Below, in pieces: positions 23,143 to 34,088 of a DNA stretch of 64,000 bases; position 1 is the stretch's first letter, and the number at the start of each line of letters is the position of its first letter. This DNA is from Halisarca cf. caerulea. Lineage: Eukaryota > Porifera > Demospongiae > Chondrillida > Halisarcidae. The notes under the pieces are model-generated. The model made no database searches, had not been told where the DNA came from, and saw nothing but the letters and a program-made list of their open reading frames with translations. A program made the position numbers and the translations under genes. The stretch covers positions 695,344-759,343 of the forward strand of contig CAUJGJ010000003.1 in the NCBI GenBank assembly GCA_963170055.1. The letters run 5' to 3'.

Positions 23143-23468
23143 TACTGTACACTACATATACTACTGTTCCCTCTCAATACTGTACACTAGTCTACTGCTC
23201 CCTCTCTACACTGTACACTATACTACTGCTCCTTCTCTATACTGTACACTATACTACTGCTCCCTCTCTACACTGTACACTATACTACTGCTCCCTCTCT
23301 ATACTGTACACTATACTACTGCTCCCTCTCTATACTGTACACTGTACTACTGCTCCCTCTCTATACTGTACACTATACTACTGCTCCCTCTCTATACTGT
23401 ACATTATACTACTGCTCCCTCTCTATACTGTACACTATACTACTGCTCCCTCTCTATACTGTACACTG
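23143..23468. repeat. 31-bp satellite, segment 1
   Basis: About ten units of a 31-bp repeat made of a pyrimidine half (GCTCCCTCTC) and a palindrome-like half (TATACTGTACACTATA). The first units are the most divergent. Interrupted on the right by a retrotransposon. Confidence 0.95.
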
Positions 23469-25925
23469 TTTTTTTTTTTACATACATTTTTTTTTACAGT
23501 ATACAAGTTGTAATAATTGAGAAATTGTTGGTACAATCGTAATCAAACTGATGGTTAAATGCAAAATAGTAGGAGCATAAAACGTATGCTGTGGATCATT
23601 GGATAAATACAGCAAATCAAGAGTGAGTGACTACAGCTAACGATATCACACAGGATTAAAGGAAATTACATGCACAAATGATGATGATGGGATACAGTCA
23701 GATTCTAGATTCATACGTGGCGAGCAGTAGGGAATCAGGGGTATTTGGAAATTTGGTGAATCGAGATTCTCGTATGCACATTATAGACGATCGTAGCAAA
23801 GAAGTTTAGGTGGCATCTCAGCCATCGCATGCAGTGGGAGTAAGGTTGTTTTTTCTTCTCTGCTAGCATTGATGCAAGTCGTCTATAGAAGATGGTGGCT
23901 TCTTTTCCCATTCCACCTGATGTACTGAAAATTAGTGGAGTGAAAGATCCGTGATCGATTTCATTGATACACTGTTCATTGGCCCGCTTCTTGATACGCT
24001 CATGTTGAGTATAGGACGAGGTAACAGGAGTGTTTCGATATGAAGGTGCGGTAGGGTTAAAAACCTTTACGTCAAAAAATGCACTTTGGTGTCTGGAACT
24101 CCAAAAACCTTTTGCCCGTACATCAACTCAAGCGTGATCTTCAACATTTGCCGTGGCATACCTGGGGGTGAATCTATCCACCGGCTGCAGTTCAGGCTCA
24201 ATGCACACGTCTGGGCAAACTTCAGAGAGCAAAGTTGCTGTAATGTCCCTTAGTTCGTTATGCCTGTGTGTGGGGAATGCACCTTTTGGGCAACTCAAGG
24301 CATGTTCTACTGAAAAGGGAGCATTACAGGCACAAGACAGTGGAAGACGCTCTGGCAACCAGCCATATCTCAAAGCCACAGCATCCTTAAATTCACTTTG
24401 GTGCAAAGCAAATCCATTTTTCTCTATTGGTGGTGCGGATAGCCATATAGAAGATCCCTTTTCCTTGGCAAACTCAACATTCCTTGCCAGACTTCTGCTA
24501 ATCTCAAGGTTGGATGCCACTTCCTCTTGTTTTGCTCTTCTTTCCAATCTGGTGCTCAACTTTGCTTGTTTCACCTCTGTTGCCATCTCATCTGGAATTG
24601 TGTATACCTTCTCAAGGATGAGATTAACCAGAGAACTTGTGATGCCACGGGAGTTGGCGTACTGCTCATCTGACAACTCTGTAGGGTTGATTAATCCCAT
24701 TCCACCAAGCCGACATGGAAGGGCTAGCAGTTTACGTTCAGCATCGGACACACCCTCACGACCAGTGAGAAAGGGAATCAATTTGTGTCTCATCACTTCC
24801 TCAAGGGGTTCCAACAAAGTGGAGATGTTGGGGATAGTCCTCATTGAGTACTGCCACCTGCTTATCAACCCATGAGTGACAGCTGCATATGCAGCATGGG
24901 GGTCTCTTCTTGCTACTGTACAGAGAATATCTAGTTCCTCCTTCCATTCAATGACTTTACTCTCTACAAACTTGTGACAGAATTCAGTGTCACCCAATGC
25001 CGCACCAAGATGCTTCCGTCCACTCATGGTGATATTCACACCACTTTGGCCAAATAGAGGGGTAGCATTGTCAGCATTCTCTTGTCTGATTATGAGCCAT
25101 GTCTTCTTGGGGTTAGGGTAGTACCCATATCTTGGTCACACTTAATTCAAGTAGTTTCTCCCACCACTGATGAACATCATCAAGAGTGCCTCCAGCGGCA
25201 GCATCGTCTGCAAACCATATTTGATGAGTTTCCCCAAGTTCCTTTATAAGAGGGGTGATTCCGATAGCAAACATGGCCATGGCCAGGGGGTCACCCTGCA
25301 TGACTCCTTCTCTTGACATCACAGTTTCATTCTGTACGTAGAGACTTGCGTCTTCTCTATACAGGTTGGTGAGCGTCACTGCAATGGAGGGGCATATTTT
25401 GTGACAATTAACAAGTGCTAGACGGCGATTCAGCAAGTTGAAAGCATTCTTGGCATCTACTAGGAGGGCTGCTTGAGTATCTTCATTTTCAAGGATGGAC
25501 TTTATGGCATGAACAGCGGCTTCACATCCCGCATCCTGTCCAGCACAGAGCTGGACAGAGCCTGCGACCTCAAGGACATCTGATTTGACAACAGATAAAA
25601 TAGCCTTGCTTATTATTCTCCTTGATACCTCCCCAATGGCAATGGGGCGAACTCCCGGATGCTTGTCAATGGCGATCAATCTGGAGGCTGTGAGGGATGT
25701 GAGTCCCCTGGGATCAACATACTTTGTGCACAACTTCCTTGCTACGAGAGCGATGCTGTTACACAGACTACTAGAGTGGTGTTTGAATGATGTACATAGT
25801 CTCCTCCATCCACTTGCATCAATGCCAGATGGACCAGCAGCACCATTTGTCTTAGAGCAGCTCTCTTGATTGCTTCACCATCGATGCGGTCGAATAGCAC
25901 AGGGTGAAACTCTTTGCCTTCATCT
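23469..25925 (-). mobile_element. RLE-type non-LTR retrotransposon in the satellite, copy A (5'-truncated)
   Basis: The element strand runs right to left. The 3' end is an A-rich tail (two A runs either side of TGTATGT) abutting satellite TACTGTACACTG at 23468; the 5' end stops near 25925, after which satellite resumes as TACTGTACAGTA, so about 12 bp of target is duplicated with two differences. It carries RT and C-terminal nuclease-like coding sequence. The 3' UTR shares TTGATTTG(C/T)TGTA with copy C. Largest of three copies. Confidence 0.85.
23698..25917 (-). pseudogene. Reverse transcriptase with C-terminal RLE-like domain, copy A
   Basis: Order: NGAAGPSGIDASGWRRL (about 25850, in a shifted frame), GVRPIAIGEVSRRI, ALLVDAKNAFNLLNR (motif A), SREGVMQGDPLAMAMF (motif B), IWFADDAAAGG (catalytic DD), then a one-base shift near 25130 into YGYYPNPKKTWLII. 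The 24128-25039 frame ends with CACNAPFSVEHALSCPKGAF (CxC..H..C), RHNELRD, IEPELQP. An in-frame TGA, probably from CGA, precedes VDVRAKGFW and AFFDVKVFNP. A further shift near 23830 precedes PDSLLLATYESRI and the stop at 23698. The CCHC, RHN, EP, D...W and DVKV order resembles the restriction-like endonuclease of R2-type elements (inference). Confidence 0.8.
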
Positions 25926-26180
25926 TACTGTACAGTATACTACTGCTCCCTCTCTATACTGTACACTATACTACTGCTCCCTCTCTATACTGTACACTAT
26001 ACTACTGCTCCCTCTCTACACTGTACACTATACTACTGCTCCCTCTCTATATTGTACACTATACTACTGCTCCCTCTCTATATTGTACACTATACTACTG
26101 CTCCCTCTCTATACTGTACACTATACTACTGCTCCCTCTCTATACTGTACACTATACTACTGCTCCCTCTCTACACTGTA
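25926..26180. repeat. 31-bp satellite, segment 2
   Basis: About eight units, between retrotransposon copy A and the CGCAGG element. Confidence 0.95.
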
Positions 26181-27537
26181 CGCAGGTATGTTATGTCCGA
26201 TCTTGGACATAAACAAAAATGGCCGCCGTTATCGAAGAAGTGAAATCAATAGGTCTTTTTTCCATGTGCACGATTAGTGATGCCCAGAAAATGCTTTGTG
26301 TTATATCTTAAACATGTCTACTTAGTATCTGAATCTTTTAGATTATTGTGCAAGGTCTCAAAACGTCGTATAACCAGTTTTTTCTGACCGTACTTGAAAA
26401 CATAAAAATCCAAAAACGTTGTGGTAGAAACTTAGGCTTTTGGACACAAAACTAGCCTCAAAAGAACACACAGGTACCGAACTTACTAAATCGAATTCAG
26501 GGTCTTCAGGCTCCACTGCATGGCTGTTATGTCCAAGGATTTATACAAAATTTGAGGGTGAGTAGTTACAATCCTTTGGACATAAAGCAAACGGTTCAAC
26601 GTACAAAGACCCTGAATTCGATTCTAGGGGTTTGGTCCTTTGGGAACAATATCTCAAAGTTTCACGCTGAAAATCAGAGATTTCTACCACTGCGATTTTC
26701 GATGAAATTTTCTTGTGGAGCAAGCTGTCTTCCTTCGGGAAAGTCACGTGACATCACATGCAATCCTACAAACAGTACACGAGTTGTGTTCGCGGTGAAA
26801 ACGGTTTTAGTGGAAAAGGTGGAAATGTAGATGGTGGCTTGTAAACCTTACAAAGTGGGTTTGAAGTAATCGTAGGATCAATATCTAGATTTTCACCACA
26901 TACACTTTTGAAATTCTATTGCTTGACTGTTATTTGCAGCATTTTGTGGCTTTCCAGCCAAGACGAGAAATAGTGACGCATATATATGTAATTCGAACAG
27001 AACAAGCAATCAAAAGTATACGCGGTTAAAATTTAGATTTACCTTTTAGAAATCAATCCTTACATTTCTGTAGTCATGACCGCCATCTACTGAGATCTCC
27101 GCCTTTCACGAAGAAATTTGCCTCGTAAAAAGGCTTCTCTCAAGGCTAAATCAATCTTCGTGCATTATACCTTCAGCATACTATCTTACGTATCCCCGTT
27201 ATTGTAAACGAAGGAGTTCAGAAAACATTGTCAACTTCTCTTGAAATCGGATTCTTCCCTGCCAAGATATCCTGTTCATACTTAAGTCGGTAAACCCCAA
27301 ACCTGCCAAAGAAAGCGCTATTATCCATAATCAACGCTTAGAATTTCGCGAACGAAACGTGCTGTGGAGAATTTGGTAGGTAACTCGATAGATAACCCTG
27401 CTTGTTGCGGAGCTTCCTAAGCTGATTCACGTTACTGGCACATGACCAACCCACGCAATTCAGTGATAATGAAATTCATAACGTGAAAACCACAAAGCGC
27501 CCGTGTTTTGGCTAGATTCGGACATAACATACCTGCG
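26181..27537. mobile_element. CGCAGG-family inverted-repeat element in the satellite, 1357 bp
   Basis: Termini CGCAGGTATGTTATG and complement. TA lies on both sides; removing the element and one TA restores an intact satellite unit (ACTG-TA-CACTATA), so the target is known. A second internal inverted repeat around GAATTCAGGGTCTT (26495 and 26610) hints at a nested smaller element. Long internal similarity to 61536-62647 (for example AAGTATACGCGGT). No transposase frame. Confidence 0.9.
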
Positions 27538-30500
27538 TACACTATACTACTGTTCCCTCTCCATACTGTACACTATACTTCTGCTCCCTCTCTACACTGT
27601 ACACTATAGTACTGCTCCCTCTCTCTATACTCTACACTATACTACTGCTCCCTCTCTACACTGTACACTGTACTACTGCTCCCTCTCTATACTGTACACT
27701 ATACTACTGCTCCCTCTCTACACTGTACACTATACTACTGTTCCCTCTCCATACTCTACACTTTACTACTGCTCCCTCTCTATACTGTACACTGTACTAC
27801 TGCTCCCTCTCTACACTGTACACTATACTACTGCTCCCTCTCTATACTGTGCACTATACTACTGCTCCCTTTCTATACTGTACACTATACTACTGCTCCC
27901 TCTCTACACTGTACACTACACTACTGCTCCCTCTCTACACTGTACACTATACTACTGCTCCCTCTCTATACTGTACACTATACTACTGCTCCCTCTCTAC
28001 GCTGTACACTATACTACTGCTCCCTCTCTACACTGTACACTATACTACTGCTCCCTCTCTATACTGTACACTATACTACTGCTCCCTCTCTATACTGTAC
28101 ACTATACTACTGCTCCCTCTCTATACTGTACACTATACTACTGCTCCCTCTCTATACTGTACACTATACTACTGCTCCCTCTCTATACTGTACACTATAC
28201 TACTGCTCCCTCTCTATACTGTACACTATACTACTGCTCCCTCTCTACGCTGTACACTGTACTACTGCTCCCTCTCTATACTGTACACTATACTACTGCT
28301 CCCTCTCTATACTGTAGACTGTACTACTGCTCCCTCTCTATACTGTACACTATACTACTGCTCCCTCTCTACACTTTACACTATACTACTGCTCCCTCTC
28401 TATACTGTGCACTATACTACTGCTCCCTTTCTATACTGTACACTATACTACTGCTCCCTCTCTACACTGTACACTATACTACTGCTCCCTCTCTACACTG
28501 TACACTATACTACTGCTCCCTCTCTATACTGTACACTATACTACTGCTCCCTCTCTACGCTGTACACTATACTACTGCTCCCTCTCTATACTGTACACTA
28601 TACTACTGCTCCCTCTCTATACTGTACACTATACTACTGCTCCCTCTCTACGCTGTACACTGTACTACTGCTCCCTCTCTATACTGTACACTATACTACT
28701 GCTCCCTCTCTACACTTTACACTATACTACTGCTCCCTCTCTATACTGTGCACTATACTACTGCTCCCTTTCTATACTGTACACTATACTACTGCTCCCT
28801 CTCTATACTGTACACTATACTACTGCTCCCTCTCTACGCTGTACACTGTACTACTGCTCCCTCTCTATACTGTACACTATACTACTGCTCCCTCTCTATA
28901 CTGTACACTATACTACTGCTCCCTCTCTACGCTGTACACTATACTACTGCTCCCTCTCTACGCTGTACACTATACTACTGCTCCCTCTCTATACTGTACA
29001 CTATACTACTGCTCACTCTCTATACTGTACACTATACTACTGCTCCCTCTCTACGCTGTACACTGTACTACTGCTCCCTCTCTATACTGTACACTATACT
29101 ACTGCTCCCTCTCTATACTGTACACTACACTACTGCTCCCTCTCTATACTGTACACTATACTACTGCTCCCTCTCTATACTGTACACTATACTACTGCTC
29201 CCTCTCTACGCTGTACACTGTACTACTGCTCCCTCTCTATACTGTACACTATACTACTGCTCCCTCTCTATACTGTACACTACACTACTTCTCCCTCTCT
29301 ATACTGTACACTATACTACTGCTCCCTCTCTACGCTGTACACTGTACTACTGCTCCCTCTCTATACTGTACACTATACTACTGCTCCCTCTCTATACTGT
29401 ACACTATACTACTGCTCCCTCTCTATACTGTACACTATACTACTGCTCCCTCTCTACGCTGTACACTGTACTACTGCTCCCTCTCTATACTGTACACTAT
29501 ACTACTGCTCCCTCTCTATACTGTACACTATACTACTGCTCCCTCTCTACGCTGTACACTATACTACTGCTCCCTCTCTACGCTGTACACTATACTACTG
29601 CTCCCTCTCTATACTGTACACTATACTACTGCTCACTCTCTATACTGTACACTATACTACTGCTCCCTCTCTACGCTGTACACTGTACTACTGCTCCCTC
29701 TCTATACTGTACACTATACTACTGCTCCCTCTCTATACTGTACACTACACTACTGCTCCCTCTCTATACTGTACACTATACTACTGCTCCCTCTCTATAC
29801 TGTACACTATACTACTGCTCCCTCTCTACGCTGTACACTGTACTACTGCTCCCTCTCTATACTGTACACTATACTACTGCTCCCTCTCTATACTGTACAC
29901 TACACTACTTCTCCCTCTCTATACTGTACACTATACTACTGCTCCCTCTCTATACTGTACACTATACTACTGCTCCCTCTCTACGCTGTACACTGTACTA
30001 CTGCTCCCTCTCTATACTGTACACTATACTACTATTCCCTCTCTATACTGTACACTATACTACTGCTCTCTCTCTATACTGTACACTACACTACTGCTCC
30101 CTCTCTATACTGTACACTATACTACTGCTCCCTCTCTATACTGTACACTATACTACTGCTCCCTCTCTATACTGCACACTATACTACTGCTCCCTCTCTA
30201 TACTGTACACTGTCCTACTGCTCCCTCTCTATGCTGTACACTATACTACTGCTCCCTCTCTATACTGTACACTATACTACTGCTCCCTCTCTATACTGTA
30301 CACTGTACTACTGCTCCCTCTCTACGCTGTACACTGTACTACTGCTCCCTCTCTATACTGTACACTATACTACTGCTCCCTCTCTATACTGTACACTATA
30401 CTACTGCTCCCTCTCTACGCTGTACACTATACTACTGCTCCCTCTCTACGCTGTACACTATACTACTGCTCCCTCTCTATACTGTACACTACACTACTGC

Positions 30501-30962
30501 TCTCTCTCTACGCTGTACACTGTACTACTGCTCCCTCTCTATACTGTACACTATACTACTGCTCCCTCTCTATACTGTACACTATACTACTGCTCCCTCT
30601 CTATACTGTACACTATACTACTGCTCCCTCTCTATACTGTACACTATACTACTGCTCCCTCTCTACGCTGTACACTGTACTACTACTCCCTCTCTATACT
30701 GTACACTATACTACTGCTCCCTCTCTATACTGTACACTATACTACTGCTCCCTCTCTATACTCTACACTTTACTACTGCTCCCTCTCTACACTGTACACT
30801 ATACTACTGCTCCCTCTCTACACTGTACACTATACTACTGCTCCCTCTCTATACTGCACACTATACTACTGCTCCCTCTCTATACTGTACACTGTACTAC
30901 TGCTCCCTCTCTATACTGTACACTATACTACTGCTCCCTCTCTATACTGTACACTATACTAC
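27538..30962. repeat. 31-bp satellite, segment 3 (about 110 units)
   Basis: The period of 31 bp is not a multiple of three, so a stop-free unit gives long open frames in all three plus-strand phases (over 1000 codons here). They are not genes. Marker variants recur at multiples of 31: GCTCACTCTC at 29011 and 29631 and CACTACTTCTCC at 29283 and 29903 (both 620 bp = 20 units), and ACACTTTACA at 28371 and 28712 (341 bp = 11 units), showing higher-order duplication. Confidence 0.97.
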
Positions 30963-31351
30963 TTTTTTTTTTATAGTATGTACACCTATGTATAGTATGT
31001 ACACATACACATTATTATTAAATTCAATCAGTACAGTGTCCCTCAACCAGTTACATCAACAACAGAATTAATTATTGGCATAATAGTAAGAAATTATAGT
31101 GAATGCTGTGATTCTTTATTAAGTACAACAAATCAAAGGTGGTGTACAATACATGATAAATACAGATGTCTAATTTAGATCTTTGATTCACAAGTGGCAA
31201 ATAGGAGGGAATCAGGGACATTGGGAAATTGTCTAGCTCTAGATCCTCTGATGCACAAAATTGATGATCGTAAAAGGCTGAAATTAAGCTGGCATCTCAT
31301 CCATCTGATAGTGTCTGCATACGATTCATTTCTCTTGTTAGCCAGAAAGTA
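30963..31351 (-). mobile_element. RLE-type retrotransposon in the satellite, copy C (389-bp 3' end)
   Basis: A poly(T) run at 30963-30972 (element poly(A)) follows satellite GTACACTATACTAC, and the same 14 bp restart the array at 31352. The coding part is the C-terminus: LRGSR-like ILCIRGSRARQFPN, PDSLLFATCESKI. It matches copies A and B at protein level. Strongly 5'-truncated, with a clean target duplication when read against the repeat phase. Confidence 0.88.
31175..31351 (-). pseudogene. C-terminal remnant of the RLE-type retrotransposon protein, copy C
   Basis: Frame: IRWMRCQLNFSLLRSSILCI then RGSRARQFPNVPDSLLFAT, ending CESKI and a stop. Aligns with LRCHLSFSLLRSAVMCLRGS in copy B. Only the last part of the protein is present. 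Confidence 0.8.
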
Positions 31352-31826
31352 GTACACTATACTACTGCTCCCTCTCTACACTGTACACTATACTACTGCT
31401 CCCTCTCTACACTGTACACTGTACTACTGCTCCCTCTCTATACTGTACACTATACTACTGCTCCCTCTCTACACTGTACACTATACTACTGCTCCCTCTC
31501 TACACTGTACACTGTACTACTGCTCCCTCTCTATACTGTACACTATACTACTGCTCCCTCTCTATACTGTACACTGTACTATTGCTCCCTCTCTATTCTG
31601 TACACTGTACTGCTGCTCCCTCTCTATACTGTACACTGTACTACTGCTCCCTCTCTATACTGTACACTGTACTACTGCTCCCTCTCTATACTGTACACTA
31701 TACTACTGCTCCCTCTCTATACTGTACACTATACCACTGCTCCCTCTCTATACTGTACACTATACTACTGCTCCCTCTCTATACTGTACACTATACTACT
31801 ACTCCCTCTCTATACTGTACACTATA
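31352..31826. repeat. 31-bp satellite, segment 4
   Basis: About fifteen units between copy C and the LINE at 31827; it includes more single-base variants than segment 3. Confidence 0.95.
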
Positions 31827-32066
31827 GGTTAGGTTAGGTTAGGAAACTTATTGAAACTGGGAAGGCCTTTAGCCAGAGGCTACTTTACAAGGCACCCAGT
31901 AATTCAGTACAAAAATTAGCTTACTGAATGGTAAACCATTCAGTGATATTGAAATTATAAACGGAAATTAGAAATAAGGTAAATAAATAAATATTAAATA
32001 TAATATATACACCAAGTCATGCAGCAGTACAGAAAGGACACTTTAAGAAAAAAATGAAGAGAGACA

Positions 32067-32544
32067 CTAATGAATAAAATGATCAGATACATTGGATATA
32101 AAACTGGACCAAGATGTAATGTTCCTCACGGACGGTGGAAGACTACGCCAGAGTGAGGCCCCAGAGAATGAGAAAGCATGTCTCCCAAAAGTAGAGCGCA
32201 CATGAGGAAGATTGACGGTGGAAGATGACTGAGTAAAGTGTTGGTGATGGGAAGAAGGGAGGGGAACAAAGAAGTGAGATAGGGAGGCTGCTGTGAATGG
32301 GTACACTTGTGCATCAGGCGGGCTAGATGTATCTTGCGGCGGATTGCAAGTGTTGTCAGACCCAGATCAGATCTTGCAGCAGTGGCAGACTCATGTCTCT
32401 GGCGACGTAGTACCACACAGCAGGCATAGTTGAGAAGAGTCTCCAAACACTGAGCATCTTTCTTAGTACAGGAGTCCCAAACGACATCGCAGTAGTCCAA
32501 AAAGAACTAGCAAAGATTGAGGAAGGAACCAAGATAAGCGCCGA
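32067..32544 (-). pseudogene. LINE C-terminal region downstream of the nested element
   Basis: Continues the RT protein after the insertion: RRLSWFLPQSLLVLF, then after a frameshift DYCDVVWDSCTKKDAQCLET and LLNYACCVVLRRQRH; the last part (FSFSGASLWRSLPP, SNVSDHFIH and stop) is in a further frame. The same blocks occur in the LINE at 11646. At least two frameshifts. Confidence 0.75.
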
Positions 32545-33274
32545 CGCATGTGGGACATGTCCAGATTTGTTATGATAACGCTCCTGAGTTTGCATAGTGA
32601 TAAAACATTATTTTTCGGCGCCTACAAGTTATTAGTCATGCATTTATCTCGTGATTTAGACTGATATTCAGGCGTATACGAATACCAAATCCGCGTTTAG
32701 TGACGTTTTGTGTCGTCACGGTTGCTCTGTCACATGCTCGCTTGTGACTAAACTGAATGTTCTTCGGAATTTTAGTTTTCGGCTGGGTGATGCACAAGGG
32801 AACAAGCTAGAGGCAGTTTCTTGGTGCCAACTTTGAGCCATCTGGAGGATACAACTTTTCCATGTGGCAGCAAGAAAGCTTTTGTTCCTGTCCTAAGTTA
32901 TAGGCGCTTGAAGTTTGTCTTTTGAGGGCCAATATTACAGATCTCGGCTTTGGAGAGGAATTGTCTTTGCTGCCGCATGGAAAAGTTAGTAAATGTTTTG
33001 CTATAGCGATTTATGTGCAAAAGTAGTCTTGAAAGCGTTCCTCCATCTATCACCCAAAGCGTTTCGCTTTGTAGTAGGGGTTAGTAAAACTTTAGTAGCT
33101 TCTGCGCGCTTGAATCAGGTCTTTCAAAAGGGTAATCGTCGGAACGCTTATGTGTCTGCCTACATGTTAAGCCTACGTTTGACGCTCTGAAGCTTCTGCA
33201 AGTTGAGAACAGAAGCTGTAAAAATGACCGAAATTTTCACACCTTCGAATTAGCGCGGACATGTCCCACATGCG
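32545..33274. mobile_element. CGCATG-family inverted-repeat element in a LINE, 730 bp
   Basis: Perfect termini CGCATGTGGGACATGTCC. GA on both sides (32543-32544, 33275-33276). Removing the element and one GA gives a LINE reading CLLRRLSWFLPQ, confirming the 2-bp target duplication. Same orientation relative to the LINE as the copy at 16886. Confidence 0.92.
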
Positions 33275-34088
33275 GAAGAAGACAGATGCTACGAGAGACT
33301 TTCCACGAAATGTAATCAATATGGTCAGACCAAGTGAGAGTATCGTTGATAATGACCCCAAGAAACTTGAATGAGGAGACTTGATCAATTTGAGAGCCAA
33401 GGAGGTAAAGATTAAGCGGTGGTAAGTCACGTTTTCGTGAAGAATGGATAAGCATGCACTTGGACTTAGTAGTGTTCAGTTTCAGACAGTTATCCATCAT
33501 CCAGAGACAGGTAGCATCAAGACTGGACTGAAGAGCAGACGAGATCTTGTGGACATCAGTACCACTGATAAAGATGGTAGTATCATCAGCATAGAGCACT
33601 GTCGTTGAAGAAGGTAAAGCTTGTGGGAAGTCAATAATGAAGGTGGAGAATAAAGAGGGGCCCAAAACTGACCCTTGAGGAACACCGGCTAAAGGAAACC
33701 CAGGAGAGGAGCGACATTCATCAAGGCAAGTGATTATGGAACGGTCCTGAAGGTAAGAGTGGAACCAAGCAACCACAGAAGAATCTAGACCCAGGGATTG
33801 AAGCTTTGATAGAAGGAGGTTGTGGTTTACTGTATCAAAAGCCTTGGAAACATCGAGAAACACCACACCTATGACACGACGATTGTCAAGGGCTTTATAC
33901 CAGGAGTCTGTACAATGCAACAGAGTTGAAGAGGTGGAGTAGCCAGGACGAAAGCCAGACTGGAGGGGGTAGTAGAGGTTGTTGGCATTAAGGTGTGAGG
34001 TTAGTTGACTCTGAACACACTTCTCAAGGAGTTTGCTCTGCTGGCAGGATGGAGATAGGTCTGTAGTTGGAGGGACAGGACCGATCAC
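33275..34088 (-). pseudogene. LINE reverse transcriptase core, split and frameshifted
   Basis: LQSGFRPGYSTSSTLL, VVFLDVSKAFDTVNHN (motif A), AGVPQGSVLGPSLF (motif B), VLYADDTTIFI (YADD), FKFLGVIINDTLTWSDH, ending KVSRSICLL at the nested element. All RT core motifs are intact, so the copy is fairly young. It joins the upstream frame (34024-35892) through a one-base shift near 34045, between RPISILP and KLLEKCV. Confidence 0.85.

Noticed and set aside
24153..24875. Plus-strand 240-codon open frame
   Set aside because: Antisense shadow of the copy A retrotransposon protein.
31827..31843. TTAGG repeats as an interstitial telomere
   Set aside because: Only three units, exactly at the 3' end of a LINE whose relatives end in other short tandem words; a LINE tail explains it.
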